From positions 1 through 40,016 of the forward strand of contig NZ_RXMA01000035.1 of assembly GCF_003966125.1 (NCBI RefSeq): a DNA stretch of 40,016 nucleotides. The letters run 5' to 3'. The translations under genes were made by a program, and so were the position numbers. Shown here in pieces: positions 31,095-39,716 of this stretch; the first letter of the stretch is position 1, and every line of letters begins with the position of its first letter. Below the pieces are notes generated by a model, which was not told the DNA's origin, made no database searches, and worked only from the letters and a program-made list of their open reading frames with translations. The stretch comes from Azospirillum griseum. Its GTDB lineage: Bacteria; Pseudomonadota; Alphaproteobacteria; Azospirillales; Azospirillaceae.

Positions 31095-33017
31095 ATGCGT
31101 CGGTCCATCGCCACCGTGTCGCTCAGCGGCACGCTGCCGGAAAAGCTGGAAGCCATCGCGGCGGCCCGCTTCGACGGTGTGGAGATTTTCGAACCGGATC
31201 TGACCGGCTTTCCCGGTCGCCCGCGCGACATCCGCGACATGGCCGCCGATCTGGGCCTGACCATCGAACTGTTCCAGCCCTTCCGCAACGCCGAGGGGGT
31301 GGATCGCGCCGGGTTTGACCGGGTGTTGCGCCGCCTGGACCGCAAGCTGGACCTGATGGAGGAACTGGGCGCGCCGCTGATGCTGGTCTGTTCGAACGTC
31401 GAACCCTACGCCATCAACGACGACGGTCTGGCCGCCGAACAGCTTTGGGCGATGGCCGAACGGGCCGGCGCGCGCGGGCTGCGGCTGGGGTACGAGGCGT
31501 TGGCCTGGGGAACCCATGTCTCCACCTTCGATCACGCGTGGCGGATCGTGGAGCGCGCCGACCACCCCCATCTCGGCCTGATCCTCGACAGCTTCCACAC
31601 GCTGGCGCTGCCCCACGACTGGAGCGGCATCGCCGATCTGCCGGGCGAGCGGATTTTCTTCGTCCAACTGGCCGACGCGCCCCGTTTGGACATGGCCACG
31701 CTGATGCTCAGCCGTCATCACCGCTGTTTGCCGGGGCAGGGGGAGCGCGACGTCGGCGCGTTCACCGACGCGGTGCTGCGCGCGGGCTACACCGGCCCGC
31801 TGTCGCTGGAGATCTTCAATGATTCCCTGCGCAGCGCCCCGACCCGCCAGACCGCCAAGGACGCCATGCGCTCCCTGCTGCATGTGGAGGAGCGGGCGCG
31901 GCGGTTGGAGGAGGCGCGCCGGGCGGACGCCGCGTCCCATCGCCCCGCGCCGCGCCGGGTGGAGCTGTTCGACCCGCCCGCCCCGGCGCGGCTGGACGGC
32001 GTCGCCTTCGTCGAGTTCGCCGTCAACCACGCCACGCAAGCCGCGCTCGCCGCCGATCTGCTGCGCCTGGGCTTCCACCGTCTGGGCCGCCACCGCAGCA
32101 AGGACGTGGATCTGTACGGGATGGGCGACATCCGCTTTGTCCTGAACGCCGAAGCCCACTCCACCGCCCATTCCTATTACCTGCTGCATGGTGCGTCGGT
32201 CTGCGCCATCGCCTATGAGGTGGACGATCCGCTGCGCGCGGTGGGCCGGGCCGAAGCCTTCGGCTGCCACCGTTTCGAGGGGCGCGTTGGCCCGAACGAA
32301 CTGTCCTTGCCCGGCATTCGCACCGTTGGCGGCGAGCTGGTCTATTTCACCCGCCGCCGCGCCGATGGCTCGATTGATTTCGAGACCGACTTCCGGCTTG
32401 AGACTGGCGACGCGCTCCCCACGCCCACCGCCCACCGCATCGACCACATCGCCCAGGTGCTGCCGGAAGGCGCGCTCGATTCGGCCGTGCTGTTCCATCG
32501 CACCGTGCTGGACATGGAGCCGGAGCCGGTCGTCACGCTGGCCGATCCCTTCGGGCTGGTGCGCAGCCGGGCGATTTCCGACCACCGCCGCCGGGTGCGT
32601 TTCCCCCTGAACATCGCCAGCGGGCGCAACACCGGGGCCGCCCGGTCGGTGTCGACCTATCTGGGGGCGGGGGTGCATCACATCGCCCTGGAAACCGCCG
32701 ATCTGTTCGCGGCGGCGGAGCGCCTGCGCGCCAACGGCGTGGAGATTCTGGCGATCCCGGCCAATTATTACGACGACCTCGCCGCCCGTTTCGACCTGGA
32801 TGACGATCTGCTGGCGACGATGGCGCGGCTGAACATCCTCTATGACCGCCAGGGGGATGGGGAGTTTTTTCAGCTCTACACCCAGCCGTTCCAAGGCCGT
32901 TTCTTCTTCGAACTGGTGGAGCGGCGCGGCGGGTACGACCAGTATGGCGCGGCCAACGCCCCCATCCGCATGGCCGCGTCCAGCCAGCCCGGCACCTTCG
33001 ACACGCTGGTCGGGTGA
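31095..33017 (+). CDS. quiC: 3-Dehydroshikimate dehydratase, two-domain QuiC type
   Basis: The 640-residue protein fuses an N-terminal xylose-isomerase-like barrel (1-about 285) to a C-terminal hydroxyphenylpyruvate-dioxygenase-like VOC region (about 300-630). Predicted metal ligands E134 (YEALAWG), D165 (ILDSFH), Q191 (FVQLADAP) and E239 (LEIFND) match, residue for residue, those I recall for Pseudomonas QuiC1. The C-terminal half also keeps the 2-His/1-Glu pattern (RIDHIAQ, GVHHIAL, RFFFELVERRGG). The N-terminal domain turns 3-dehydroshikimate into protocatechuate in quinate/shikimate breakdown; the C-terminal domain role is unsettled. GGGGAGG precedes the ATG. It is the first gene of the operon that ends at 39460. 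Confidence 0.92.
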   Translation: MRRSIATVSLSGTLPEKLEAIAAARFDGVEIFEPDLTGFPGRPRDIRDMAADLGLTIELFQPFRNAEGVDRAGFDRVLRRLDRKLDLMEELGAPLMLVCSNVEPYAINDDGLAAEQLWAMAERAGARGLRLGYEALAWGTHVSTFDHAWRIVERADHPHLGLILDSFHTLALPHDWSGIADLPGERIFFVQLADAPRLDMATLMLSRHHRCLPGQGERDVGAFTDAVLRAGYTGPLSLEIFNDSLRSAPTRQTAKDAMRSLLHVEERARRLEEARRADAASHRPAPRRVELFDPPAPARLDGVAFVEFAVNHATQAALAADLLRLGFHRLGRHRSKDVDLYGMGDIRFVLNAEAHSTAHSYYLLHGASVCAIAYEVDDPLRAVGRAEAFGCHRFEGRVGPNELSLPGIRTVGGELVYFTRRRADGSIDFETDFRLETGDALPTPTAHRIDHIAQVLPEGALDSAVLFHRTVLDMEPEPVVTLADPFGLVRSRAISDHRRRVRFPLNIASGRNTGAARSVSTYLGAGVHHIALETADLFAAAERLRANGVEILAIPANYYDDLAARFDLDDDLLATMARLNILYDRQGDGEFFQLYTQPFQGRFFFELVERRGGYDQYGAANAPIRMAASSQPGTFDTLVG

Positions 33018-33028
33018 GGGGCGGACCG

Positions 33029-33874
33029 ATGGAACAAACTCTTCCCTTTGACGGGTCAACCCGGCTGTTTTTCACCATCGGCCACCCGGTGGCGCAAATC
33101 CGCATGCCCCGGATCATGCCGCCGGTCTTCGCCGCACTCGGCCTGAACGCGGTCTGGTTGGCGTTGGACGTGCACCCCGGCGATCTGCGGGCGGCGTTGG
33201 ACGGGCTGCGCCGCGTGCGCAACCTTGGCGGCCTGTCGGTGACGATCCCGCACAAGCCCGACGCCCTGGCCTGCGCCGACCGGGTCAGCGACCGGGCGCG
33301 GGCGGCGGGCGGGGCCAACCTGCTGCGGGTGGAGGCCGATGGCGCGCTGACCGCCGACATGGTGGATGGTCTGGGCTTCGTCGAGGGCTTGCGGGCGCGC
33401 GGGTTTGATCCCGCAGGGCGACGGGTGTGGCTGGTCGGCAGCGGCGGGGCCGGGGCGGCCATCGCAGTGGCCCTGTGCGAAGCCGGAGTGGCCGCGCTGT
33501 GCCTGACCGATCTGGATCCGGCGCGCGCCGGGGCCTGTCTGGAGCGTCTGGCGGCGCTGCATCCGGCGGTCTCCTTGACCCTGGCGAGCGCCGATCACCC
33601 GCCGGACGGCTGCGATCTGGCGATCAACGCCAGCCCCTGCGGCCTGCGGGTGGACGACCCCTTGCCCTTTGATCCCGCCCGCTTGCCGCCCGGCGCGCTG
33701 GTAGCCGACGCCATCATGAAACCGCCGGTGACGCCGCTGCTGCGCGCGGCCCAGGGGCTGGGCCACCCGATCCAGCCGGGCCGCGCGATGCTTGACCACC
33801 AGATCGCCCCGCTCCTGCGCTTTTTCGGGGTGGAGGCCGACCCGCAACGGGTGCTGGCCGCCATTCCAGCCTGA
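33029..33874 (+). CDS. Divergent shikimate/quinate dehydrogenase-family protein (AroE-like)
   Basis: The 281-residue protein has the AroE fold: catalytic Lys and partner in SVTIPHKPDAL, Asn in GGANLLRV, Asp in MVDGLGF, and NAD(P) site VGSGGAGAAIA. The two serines that grip the shikimate carboxylate (normally S-x-S-P after GHPVAH) are replaced: GHPVAQIRMPRI. The usual NTDG is MVDG. It may therefore be a quinate or other hydroaromatic dehydrogenase, or act on a different acid. Start ATG 33029 has AGGGG upstream and lies 11 bp after the quiC stop, so the two are co-translated. Context argues for catabolism rather than aromatic amino acid synthesis. Confidence 0.85.
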   Translation: MEQTLPFDGSTRLFFTIGHPVAQIRMPRIMPPVFAALGLNAVWLALDVHPGDLRAALDGLRRVRNLGGLSVTIPHKPDALACADRVSDRARAAGGANLLRVEADGALTADMVDGLGFVEGLRARGFDPAGRRVWLVGSGGAGAAIAVALCEAGVAALCLTDLDPARAGACLERLAALHPAVSLTLASADHPPDGCDLAINASPCGLRVDDPLPFDPARLPPGALVADAIMKPPVTPLLRAAQGLGHPIQPGRAMLDHQIAPLLRFFGVEADPQRVLAAIPA

Positions 33875-33948
33875 TTCATCGGTTTGATCCATTGCCTGTT
33901 TCACACACCACACCGCGACCCAAAAAACACCCAAGGGAGGACATCACA

Positions 33949-35085
33949 ATGCTGTTCAAGACCATGGCCGCCGCCGTCGCCCTCACCGCCACCATGACCG
34001 TTTCGGCCTTGGCCGGGACCGTCAAGCTGATCGATGTGATCGAGCTGTCGGGGCCGGGTGCACCCGCCGGAACCAACTGGAAGAACGGGTCCGATCTGGC
34101 AGTAGCGGAAATCAACGCCAAGGGCGGCATCCTTGGCCAGCAGATCGAGCTGATCCATTACGACAGCCAGACCAACCCCGGCGCCACCCGCGCCGCCGTG
34201 CAGCGCGCGGTGGACGAGGACGCCTATGTCGTGTTGGGGCCGATCTTCTCCGGCCCGATCAGCGCTTCCATGCAGATCACCCAGCGCGCCGCCGTGCCGC
34301 AGATCGTGGGCGGCGAGGCGGCGGCCTTCACCCGCCAGGGCAACAACTACATTTTCCGCACCTCGCTCAATCAGGCCGATTCCATGCCGAAGCTGGCCAA
34401 CTACCTGCGCGACGAGGTGAAGGCCAAATCGGTCGCCGTGGTCTGGATCAACAACGATTTCGGCAAGGGTGGTCGTGACTCCATGATCCCCGAATTGCAG
34501 AAGCGTGGCATCCAGGTCGCCGCCGACATCGCCACCGAATCCGGGCAGGCCGATTTCGCCGCCGACGCCATCAAGGTGAAGAACGCCAACGCCGACGCCG
34601 TGTTCGTCTATCTGAACGAGGAGGAAAGCGCCCGCTTCCTGCGCGCCGCCCGCCAACAGGGCATCACCAAGCCGATCATCGGCGAAACCACCCTGCTGGG
34701 GGCTAAGGTCATCGAACTGGCCGGAGAGGCCGCCAACGGGGTGAAGGGCCATGTCGGCCTGCTGGTGGACGCGCCCAAGCCCAGCCTGGTGGAGTTCGGC
34801 AAGAAGTACGCCGCGAAATACGGCTTCACCTCCGACCACAACGGCATCAAGGGCTACACCGCCGTCTACACGGTCAAGGCGATCTCCGAGCGGATCGGCA
34901 AATTCGACCGAGAGGCCTTCGCCAAGGCGCTGCACGGTGCCCGCATCGACGTGGCGCAGGAGCCGGGCATCCTGATCGACACCAAATGGACGGCCACCGG
35001 CGACGTGGACCGCGAAAGCTTCCTGATTGAAATCGTCAACGGCAAGCCGGTGGTCAAGGCCACGCTGCCGATGATCAACCCGTAA
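33949..35085 (+). CDS. HAAT-family periplasmic binding protein (Peripla_BP_6)
   Basis: The 378-residue protein has a signal peptide (MLFKTMAAAVALTATMTVSALA) and the leucine-binding-protein fold (SGPGAPAGTNWKNGSDLAVAEINAKGGILGQQ, VVLGPIFSGP, VWINNDFGKGG). It would bind the ligand for the LivHMGF-type transporter encoded just downstream. HAAT binding proteins take amino acids but also aromatic acids in some alphaproteobacteria. Operon context with quiC suggests a quinate/shikimate-like or aromatic ligand; this is inference. AGGGAGG precedes ATG 33949. Confidence 0.92.
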   Translation: MLFKTMAAAVALTATMTVSALAGTVKLIDVIELSGPGAPAGTNWKNGSDLAVAEINAKGGILGQQIELIHYDSQTNPGATRAAVQRAVDEDAYVVLGPIFSGPISASMQITQRAAVPQIVGGEAAAFTRQGNNYIFRTSLNQADSMPKLANYLRDEVKAKSVAVVWINNDFGKGGRDSMIPELQKRGIQVAADIATESGQADFAADAIKVKNANADAVFVYLNEEESARFLRAARQQGITKPIIGETTLLGAKVIELAGEAANGVKGHVGLLVDAPKPSLVEFGKKYAAKYGFTSDHNGIKGYTAVYTVKAISERIGKFDREAFAKALHGARIDVAQEPGILIDTKWTATGDVDRESFLIEIVNGKPVVKATLPMINP

Positions 35086-35106
35086 GTTACGCCACGCGAC
35101 CACCAC

Positions 35107-35217
35107 CCAACCCCTTGATCGGGGATTGGTTTGCGGGGGACTGGGCACACCGCCGTCGGTCGGCCCAGTCCCCCTGTCGCGCCCGCCGCGTGGTCAACAC
35201 GCACACGCGGCGGGCGC
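35107..35217 (+). other. Three consecutive hairpins between binding-protein and permease genes
   Basis: In the 164-bp gap lie: a bulged CCAACCCC/GGGGATTGG hairpin (35107-35129); a perfect 12-bp stem GGGGGACTGGGC / GCCCAGTCCCCC (35135-35146, 35163-35174); and a perfect 14-bp stem GCGCCCGCCGCGTG / CACGCGGCGGGCGC (35179-35192, 35204-35217). No T-run follows any of them. Such structures usually stabilise the binding-protein message or attenuate permease expression. Confidence 0.75.
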
Positions 35218-35249
35218 GCCCAACCTGTCAAAATTTCACGGAGGCTGAC

Positions 35250-36125
35250 TTGGACCAGTTCCTTCAGCTCATCGTCGCCGGGCTGGCGACGGGCGCGATT
35301 TACGCGCTGGCCGCGATCGGCTTCACCCTGGTTTGGCAGACCTCCCAAACCATCAATTTCGCCCAGGGTGAGTTTGTCATGCTGCCCGCCATTCTGGTGC
35401 TGACTGCCGCGCATCTCGGCTTGCCGATGGGGCTGGCCTTCATCGTCGGCAGCGCGGCGTTCGTGCTGCTGTTTGGCTTCGGCTTCAAACGCTTCCTGGT
35501 CGAACCGATGCAGCGCCACGGCGTGCTGCCGCTGGCCATCGCCACCATGGCGCTGTCGGTGCTGATCAAGGAAGCGGCCAAGAACGGCTTTTCGGCGGAG
35601 GCGCAGCCCTTCCCCTCGCTGGTTCCCGAGGGATCGGTGTCGGTGCTGGGGGCCGCCGTGTCGGTGCGCGACATCGCCATTTTCGTGGTGGCCATCGCCG
35701 CCATCCTGGGCCTGCAAGCCTTCATCACCCACACCCGCACCGGACGCACCATGCAGGCGACCGCACAGAACCCGACCGTCGCCCGCATTCTGGGCGTGCC
35801 GGTGGAGCGGATGATCCTGCTGACCTTCCTCATCAACGCGGCCCTTGCCTTGATTGCCTCCTACCTGATTTCCCCGGTCTATCTGGCGAAATTCTCCAAC
35901 GGCGAAACCATCGGTCTGGCCGCCTTCATCGCCGCCATCGTCGGCGGTTTCAACCAAATCCGGGGGGCGCTGGCGGGTGGTTTCCTGATCGGCCTGATCG
36001 ACAATCTGGCCGCCGCCTATGTCTCCAGCGCCTACCGCACCGCCGTGCCGTTGGTGGTGCTGGTCGTCGTCATCCTGGTGAAGCCGGAAGGGCTGCTGGG
36101 CCGCAAAGAGGAGCGCACGGTATGA
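35250..36125 (+). CDS. HAAT ABC transporter permease (LivH-type)
   Basis: The 291-residue inner-membrane permease has about eight hydrophobic helices and LivH landmarks (GAIYALAAIGFTLVWQTSQTINFAQGEFVML and ATAQNPTVARILGVP). The start is a TTG at 35250: GGAGG ends 5 bp upstream, and the following residues (DQFLQLIVAGLATGAIYAL) match the usual LivH N-terminus. No ATG gives this. It pairs with the LivM-type permease; the ATGA overlap with that gene shows coupling. Confidence 0.9.
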   Translation: MDQFLQLIVAGLATGAIYALAAIGFTLVWQTSQTINFAQGEFVMLPAILVLTAAHLGLPMGLAFIVGSAAFVLLFGFGFKRFLVEPMQRHGVLPLAIATMALSVLIKEAAKNGFSAEAQPFPSLVPEGSVSVLGAAVSVRDIAIFVVAIAAILGLQAFITHTRTGRTMQATAQNPTVARILGVPVERMILLTFLINAALALIASYLISPVYLAKFSNGETIGLAAFIAAIVGGFNQIRGALAGGFLIGLIDNLAAAYVSSAYRTAVPLVVLVVVILVKPEGLLGRKEERTV

Positions 36126-37153
36126 GCCGCAAGCTGAACACCGATCTGCTCATCATCCTGATCGCCGTTCCCATCCTGTGGTTCGCGCCGTCCGGTTTGA
36201 AAAGCTACGGCCTGTATGTCGTGTCGCTGTGGCTGGTGATGTCCATCGCCGCCATGGGGCTGAACCTGACCTTGGGCTACGCCGGTTTGACCTCGCTGGC
36301 GCAAGGGGCGTTCCTGGGCATCGGGGCCTACGCCACGGCGATCCTGACGGCGAAGGCCGGTTGGCCGTTGCCCGCCGCCTTTCTGGTGTCCACCGGCCTG
36401 TCCTTTCTGGTCGGCGTCGTGCTGGGCTTCCCGGCCTTGCGGGTGAAGCACCATTATCTTGCCTTCGTCACCCTGGCCTTTTCGGTCGTCGTCTTCCTGG
36501 TGGCCCGCAACGAGCAATGGCTGACCGGCGGAGTCTATGGTCTGGCCAACATCCCGCGCCCGGTGCTGTTCGGCACCGATCTGGGCGGCGGTCTGGCCTT
36601 TTACCGGACGGTTCTGGTGGTCACGCTGGCCTTGACGCTGGTGATGTGGTGGCTGCTGCATTCGCCCTGGGGACGCGCCTTCCAGGCGTTGCGTGAGAAC
36701 CCGTTGCGCGCCGCCAGCCTGGGGGTGGACATCCGCGCCTACACGCTTCTGGCCTTCGCCATCGGTTCGGCCTTTGGCGGGGCGGCGGGGTCGCTCTACG
36801 CCCCCCTGGTGGAGTTCATCGACCCGGCCCCCTTCGCGCTGTCGGCGTCCTTCGTGCTGCTGTTGACGGTGGTGGCGGGCGGGGCGGGGTCCTTCTTCGG
36901 TCCCTTCGTCGGTGCCTTCTTCTCCTACATGCTGCCGGAGCTGCTGCGGGCGACCGGCGGCTGGTACCTCATCATCTACGCCGCCGTCGTGCTGGTTCTG
37001 GTGATGGTCAGCCCGACCGGCCTGTTGGGCCTGATCGACCGCTGGCGCGACCACCAATCCCAACGCCGCGCCGCCGCCATCCGCGCCGCCGCCCGCCCGA
37101 CCTTGGCCAGCGCCGACAAGCCCACATTGGAAAATCAGGGAGCGGCCCCATGA
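36122..37153 (+). CDS. HAAT ABC transporter permease (LivM-type)
   Basis: The 343-residue membrane permease has LivM landmarks: LNLTLGYAGLTSLAQGAFLGIGAYATAIL and FQALRENPLRAASLGVD (EAA-like cytoplasmic loop). About ten hydrophobic helices are seen. The C-terminus ends in a short Ala/Arg-rich tail. Start and stop both overlap neighbours by ATGA, which fits one polycistronic unit. Confidence 0.9.
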   Translation: MSRKLNTDLLIILIAVPILWFAPSGLKSYGLYVVSLWLVMSIAAMGLNLTLGYAGLTSLAQGAFLGIGAYATAILTAKAGWPLPAAFLVSTGLSFLVGVVLGFPALRVKHHYLAFVTLAFSVVVFLVARNEQWLTGGVYGLANIPRPVLFGTDLGGGLAFYRTVLVVTLALTLVMWWLLHSPWGRAFQALRENPLRAASLGVDIRAYTLLAFAIGSAFGGAAGSLYAPLVEFIDPAPFALSASFVLLLTVVAGGAGSFFGPFVGAFFSYMLPELLRATGGWYLIIYAAVVLVLVMVSPTGLLGLIDRWRDHQSQRRAAAIRAAARPTLASADKPTLENQGAAP

Positions 37154-37893
37154 CCCGCGTTCTGGAAGTCAACAGCGTCAAGAAGCATTTCGGCGGGGTG
37201 AAGGCGGTGGACGGCGTGTCCTTCCACGTTGACGAGGGCGAGATCCTCGGCCTGATCGGCCCCAACGGCTGCGGCAAATCCACCCTGTTCAACTGCATCC
37301 TCGGCCAGCTCACCCCGACCGAAGGCACGGTGACGCTGGACGGCAAGCCGATCACCGGCCTGTACCCGGCCCAGCTCAACCGGCTGGGGGTGTCGCGCAC
37401 CTTCCAACTGTTGCAGGTCTTCCCCAACCTGTCGGTGCGCGAAAACCTGATCCTGGCCGGGCAGGAGCACAAGGGCACGATGCTGCAACGGCTGTTCGGC
37501 CCGCGCGACGCCGGGTTGACGGTGGACGCCGACCGCATGATCGCCTTTTTCAAGCTGGAGCATCTGGCCGATCAGAAGGCGGGCGGCCTGTCCTATGGTC
37601 AGCAAAAGCTGTTGGACGCCGCGATGGCCTTCATGGCCGGGCCGCGTCTGGTGCTGCTCGACGAACCGGCGGGCGGGGTCAATCTGACCATGCTGGAAAA
37701 CCTGAAGGAGCGGTTGCAGGCGATCAACCGCGAATTGGGCGCGACCTTTGTGGTGATCGAACACAACATGGATTTCGTCATGAGCCTGTGTTCGCGCGTC
37801 GTCGTGATGGCCGAAGGCAAGGTGCTGGCGGAGGGAACCCCCGCCGCCGTCCGCGCCAACCCGGCGGTGATCGAGGCCTATTTGGGCCATTGA
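37150..37893 (+). CDS. HAAT ABC transporter ATPase (LivG-type)
   Basis: The 247-residue ATPase has Walker A GPNGCGKST, LivG-type VSRTFQLLQVFPNLSVRENL, signature LSYGQQKLLDAAMA, Walker B LVLLDEPAGGVN and H-loop VVIEHNMDFVM. It energises uptake with its LivF-type partner. The signature is LSYGQ rather than LSGGQ, as common in LivG. Confidence 0.92.
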   Translation: MTRVLEVNSVKKHFGGVKAVDGVSFHVDEGEILGLIGPNGCGKSTLFNCILGQLTPTEGTVTLDGKPITGLYPAQLNRLGVSRTFQLLQVFPNLSVRENLILAGQEHKGTMLQRLFGPRDAGLTVDADRMIAFFKLEHLADQKAGGLSYGQQKLLDAAMAFMAGPRLVLLDEPAGGVNLTMLENLKERLQAINRELGATFVVIEHNMDFVMSLCSRVVVMAEGKVLAEGTPAAVRANPAVIEAYLGH

Positions 37894-37934
37894 GCGTTGT
37901 TGCACGCGAGCGTTTTTGCAAGGACTGGCACGCC

Positions 37935-38696
37935 ATGACCACACCCGCCGCCACCCCCATCCTGACCCTGTCCGACATCGTCGCCGGGTACGGCAAGATG
38001 ACGATCCTGAACGGGACCAGCTTTTCCGTGCCGCGCGGCTCCATCACCACGGTGATCGGGCCGAACGGGGCGGGGAAATCCACGGTTTTCAAAACCATCT
38101 TCGGGCTGCTGAACGCGCGGGAAGGCCGCGTCACCTTCGATGGCCGCGACGTCACCAACCGTCCGCCGCGCGACCTGCTGGAGGCCGGGATCTGCTACAT
38201 CCCGCAGGGCCGCAACATCTTTCCGGAACTGTCGGTGCGCCACAACATCGAGTTGGGGACCGTCGCCGCCGGGCGCGGCATCACCGACCTGCCCGCCCGC
38301 ATCGACGCCGCCCTGGATCGCTTTCCCATCCTGCGCCAGAAGGCCGACCAACAGGCGTCCACCCTGTCCGGCGGGCAACAGAAGCAGTTGGAGATCGTGC
38401 GCGGCCTGCTGCTCGACCCCAAGCTGATTTTGATCGACGAGCCATCCATCGGCCTGTCGCCGATGATGGTGGCGGAAACCTTTCAAATCCTGCTGGAACA
38501 GCGCGACAAGGGCGTGTCGGTGCTGATGATCGAACAGAACGCGCGTTCGGCGCTCGCCATGTCCGATTACGGGCTGGTGCTGGAACTGGGACAGACCCGC
38601 ATGTTCGACACCGCGCCCGCCATTCTGGCCGACCCGCGCGTCGGTCAATTGTTCCTGGGCGGGGGCTTTGCCAGCGACGCCAGCGAGGCGGCGTGA
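37935..38696 (+). CDS. HAAT ABC transporter ATPase (LivF-type)
   Basis: The 253-residue ATPase has Walker A GPNGAGKST, CYIPQGRNIFPELSVRHNIELG, signature LSGGQQKQLEIVRGL, Walker B LILIDEPSIGLSP and H-loop LMIEQNARSAL. ATG 37935 has AAGGA upstream; an earlier in-frame start would overlap the previous gene heavily. Its stop overlaps the SDR start (TGATG). Confidence 0.92.
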   Translation: MTTPAATPILTLSDIVAGYGKMTILNGTSFSVPRGSITTVIGPNGAGKSTVFKTIFGLLNAREGRVTFDGRDVTNRPPRDLLEAGICYIPQGRNIFPELSVRHNIELGTVAAGRGITDLPARIDAALDRFPILRQKADQQASTLSGGQQKQLEIVRGLLLDPKLILIDEPSIGLSPMMVAETFQILLEQRDKGVSVLMIEQNARSALAMSDYGLVLELGQTRMFDTAPAILADPRVGQLFLGGGFASDASEAA

Positions 38697-39460
38697 TGCG
38701 GCGCACCGATCTGGACGGGCTGGTGGCCCTGGTCACGGGCGGGGCTTCGGGCATGGGGCTCGAGCACGCCCGGCTGATGGCGGCGCGCGGGGCGCGGCTG
38801 GCCATCACCGACGTCAGCGGCGTGGCGCTGGAAGAGGCGCAGGCCCGCATCGTGGGCGAGGGCGGGGTCGTGTTGCCGCTGCTGGCCGACAACCAATCGG
38901 TCGGCAACGCCCGTCGCGCGGTGGCCGACGCCGAGCGGGCCTTTGGCCGCATCGACATCCTGGTCAACAACGCCGGAATCAGCGGAAAGGCGCTGCCCAT
39001 CGCCGACATCGACGAAGCCGCCTTCGACCGCATGTTCGGCACCCACGTCAAAGGAGCCTTTTTCTTCACCCAAGCGGTGGTTCCAGGGATGAAGGAGCGG
39101 CGTTTTGGTCGGATCATCAACATCTCGTCCAACTTCGCCATGTCCGGCAGCGCCGGGGCCAGCCATTACACCGGAGCGAAGGCGGCCTTGCACGGGCTGA
39201 CCCGCGCCTGGGCGGTCGAACTGGCCCCGTGGGGGATCACCGTCAACACGGTGGCCCCCGGACTGGTCGAAACCCCGTTGACGCTCGACAGCCTGGGCGC
39301 GGACGAGGTCGCCCGCCGCGCGGCCCAATTCCCCTTGGGCCGCATCGCCCGCGCCGAAGAGGTTGCCTACGCGGTGGCATGGCTGGCTGGTCCGGAAGCC
39401 GCCATGATGACCGGCCAAGTCGTCAGTCCGAACGGTGGCGTGTCCATCGTTGGACTCTGA
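38696..39460 (+). CDS. Short-chain dehydrogenase/reductase (SDR)
   Basis: The 254-residue NAD(P)-dependent enzyme shows the classical SDR pattern: TGGASGMG cofactor site, DILVNNAG, and catalytic Ser-Tyr-Lys in INISSNFAMSGSAGASHYTGAKAAL. It oxidises or reduces a hydroxyl/carbonyl group. It is translationally coupled to the LivF-type gene, so it probably acts on the imported compound or a derivative, perhaps the oxidation needed before the QuiC step. Substrate is not determined by sequence. It is the last gene before the terminator at 39474. Confidence 0.88.
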   Translation: MRRTDLDGLVALVTGGASGMGLEHARLMAARGARLAITDVSGVALEEAQARIVGEGGVVLPLLADNQSVGNARRAVADAERAFGRIDILVNNAGISGKALPIADIDEAAFDRMFGTHVKGAFFFTQAVVPGMKERRFGRIINISSNFAMSGSAGASHYTGAKAALHGLTRAWAVELAPWGITVNTVAPGLVETPLTLDSLGADEVARRAAQFPLGRIARAEEVAYAVAWLAGPEAAMMTGQVVSPNGGVSIVGL

Positions 39461-39473
39461 GCATAAGCGATTT

Positions 39474-39498
39474 CCATAATGAATATTATGGATTTTTT
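39474..39498 (+). terminator. Rho-independent terminator of the quiC-SDR operon
   Basis: A perfect 7-bp stem CCATAAT / ATTATGG with GAAT loop, followed by A and TTTTTT, lies 14 bp after the SDR stop. The stem is AT-rich but complete with a U-tract. Confidence 0.8.
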
Positions 39499-39535
39499 GT
39501 GTGCGGGCGGGGTGGGGTCTACCCTGACGCGAAAT

Positions 39536-39562
39536 TCTTGTTTTAAAACAAGAGCTTAAGCT
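39536..39562. repeat. Two adjoining perfect palindromes
   Basis: TCTTGTTTTAAAACAAGA (39536-39553, 18 bp) abuts AGCTTAAGCT (39553-39562, 10 bp), sharing one base. Both lie in the 417-bp non-coding gap between the SDR and the second porin. They may be protein-binding sites or the remains of an element; apart from the two terminators, no gene is visible in the gap. Confidence 0.5.
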
Positions 39563-39682
39563 TTAAAGTTGGCGCGGACCAACCATTTTCACATGTTTTC
39601 TCTGCAGGTCGTTGGGAGGGGAACTGCCCGGCATCTCTCGATCGTTCACCGGGAAATCCGGCGGCCCTTTCATCACAACCAG

Positions 39683-39716
39683 AAAAAGACGGATCGGGCG
39701 ACAGGCACCCGATCCG
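39683..39716 (-). terminator. Rho-independent terminator of the right-hand porin
   Basis: Read on the minus strand, a perfect 9-bp stem CGGATCGGG / CCCGATCCG (arms 39690-39698 and 39708-39716) is followed by TCTTTTTC. It lies about 160 bp past the porin stop and would end the leftward porin transcript. Confidence 0.75.
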
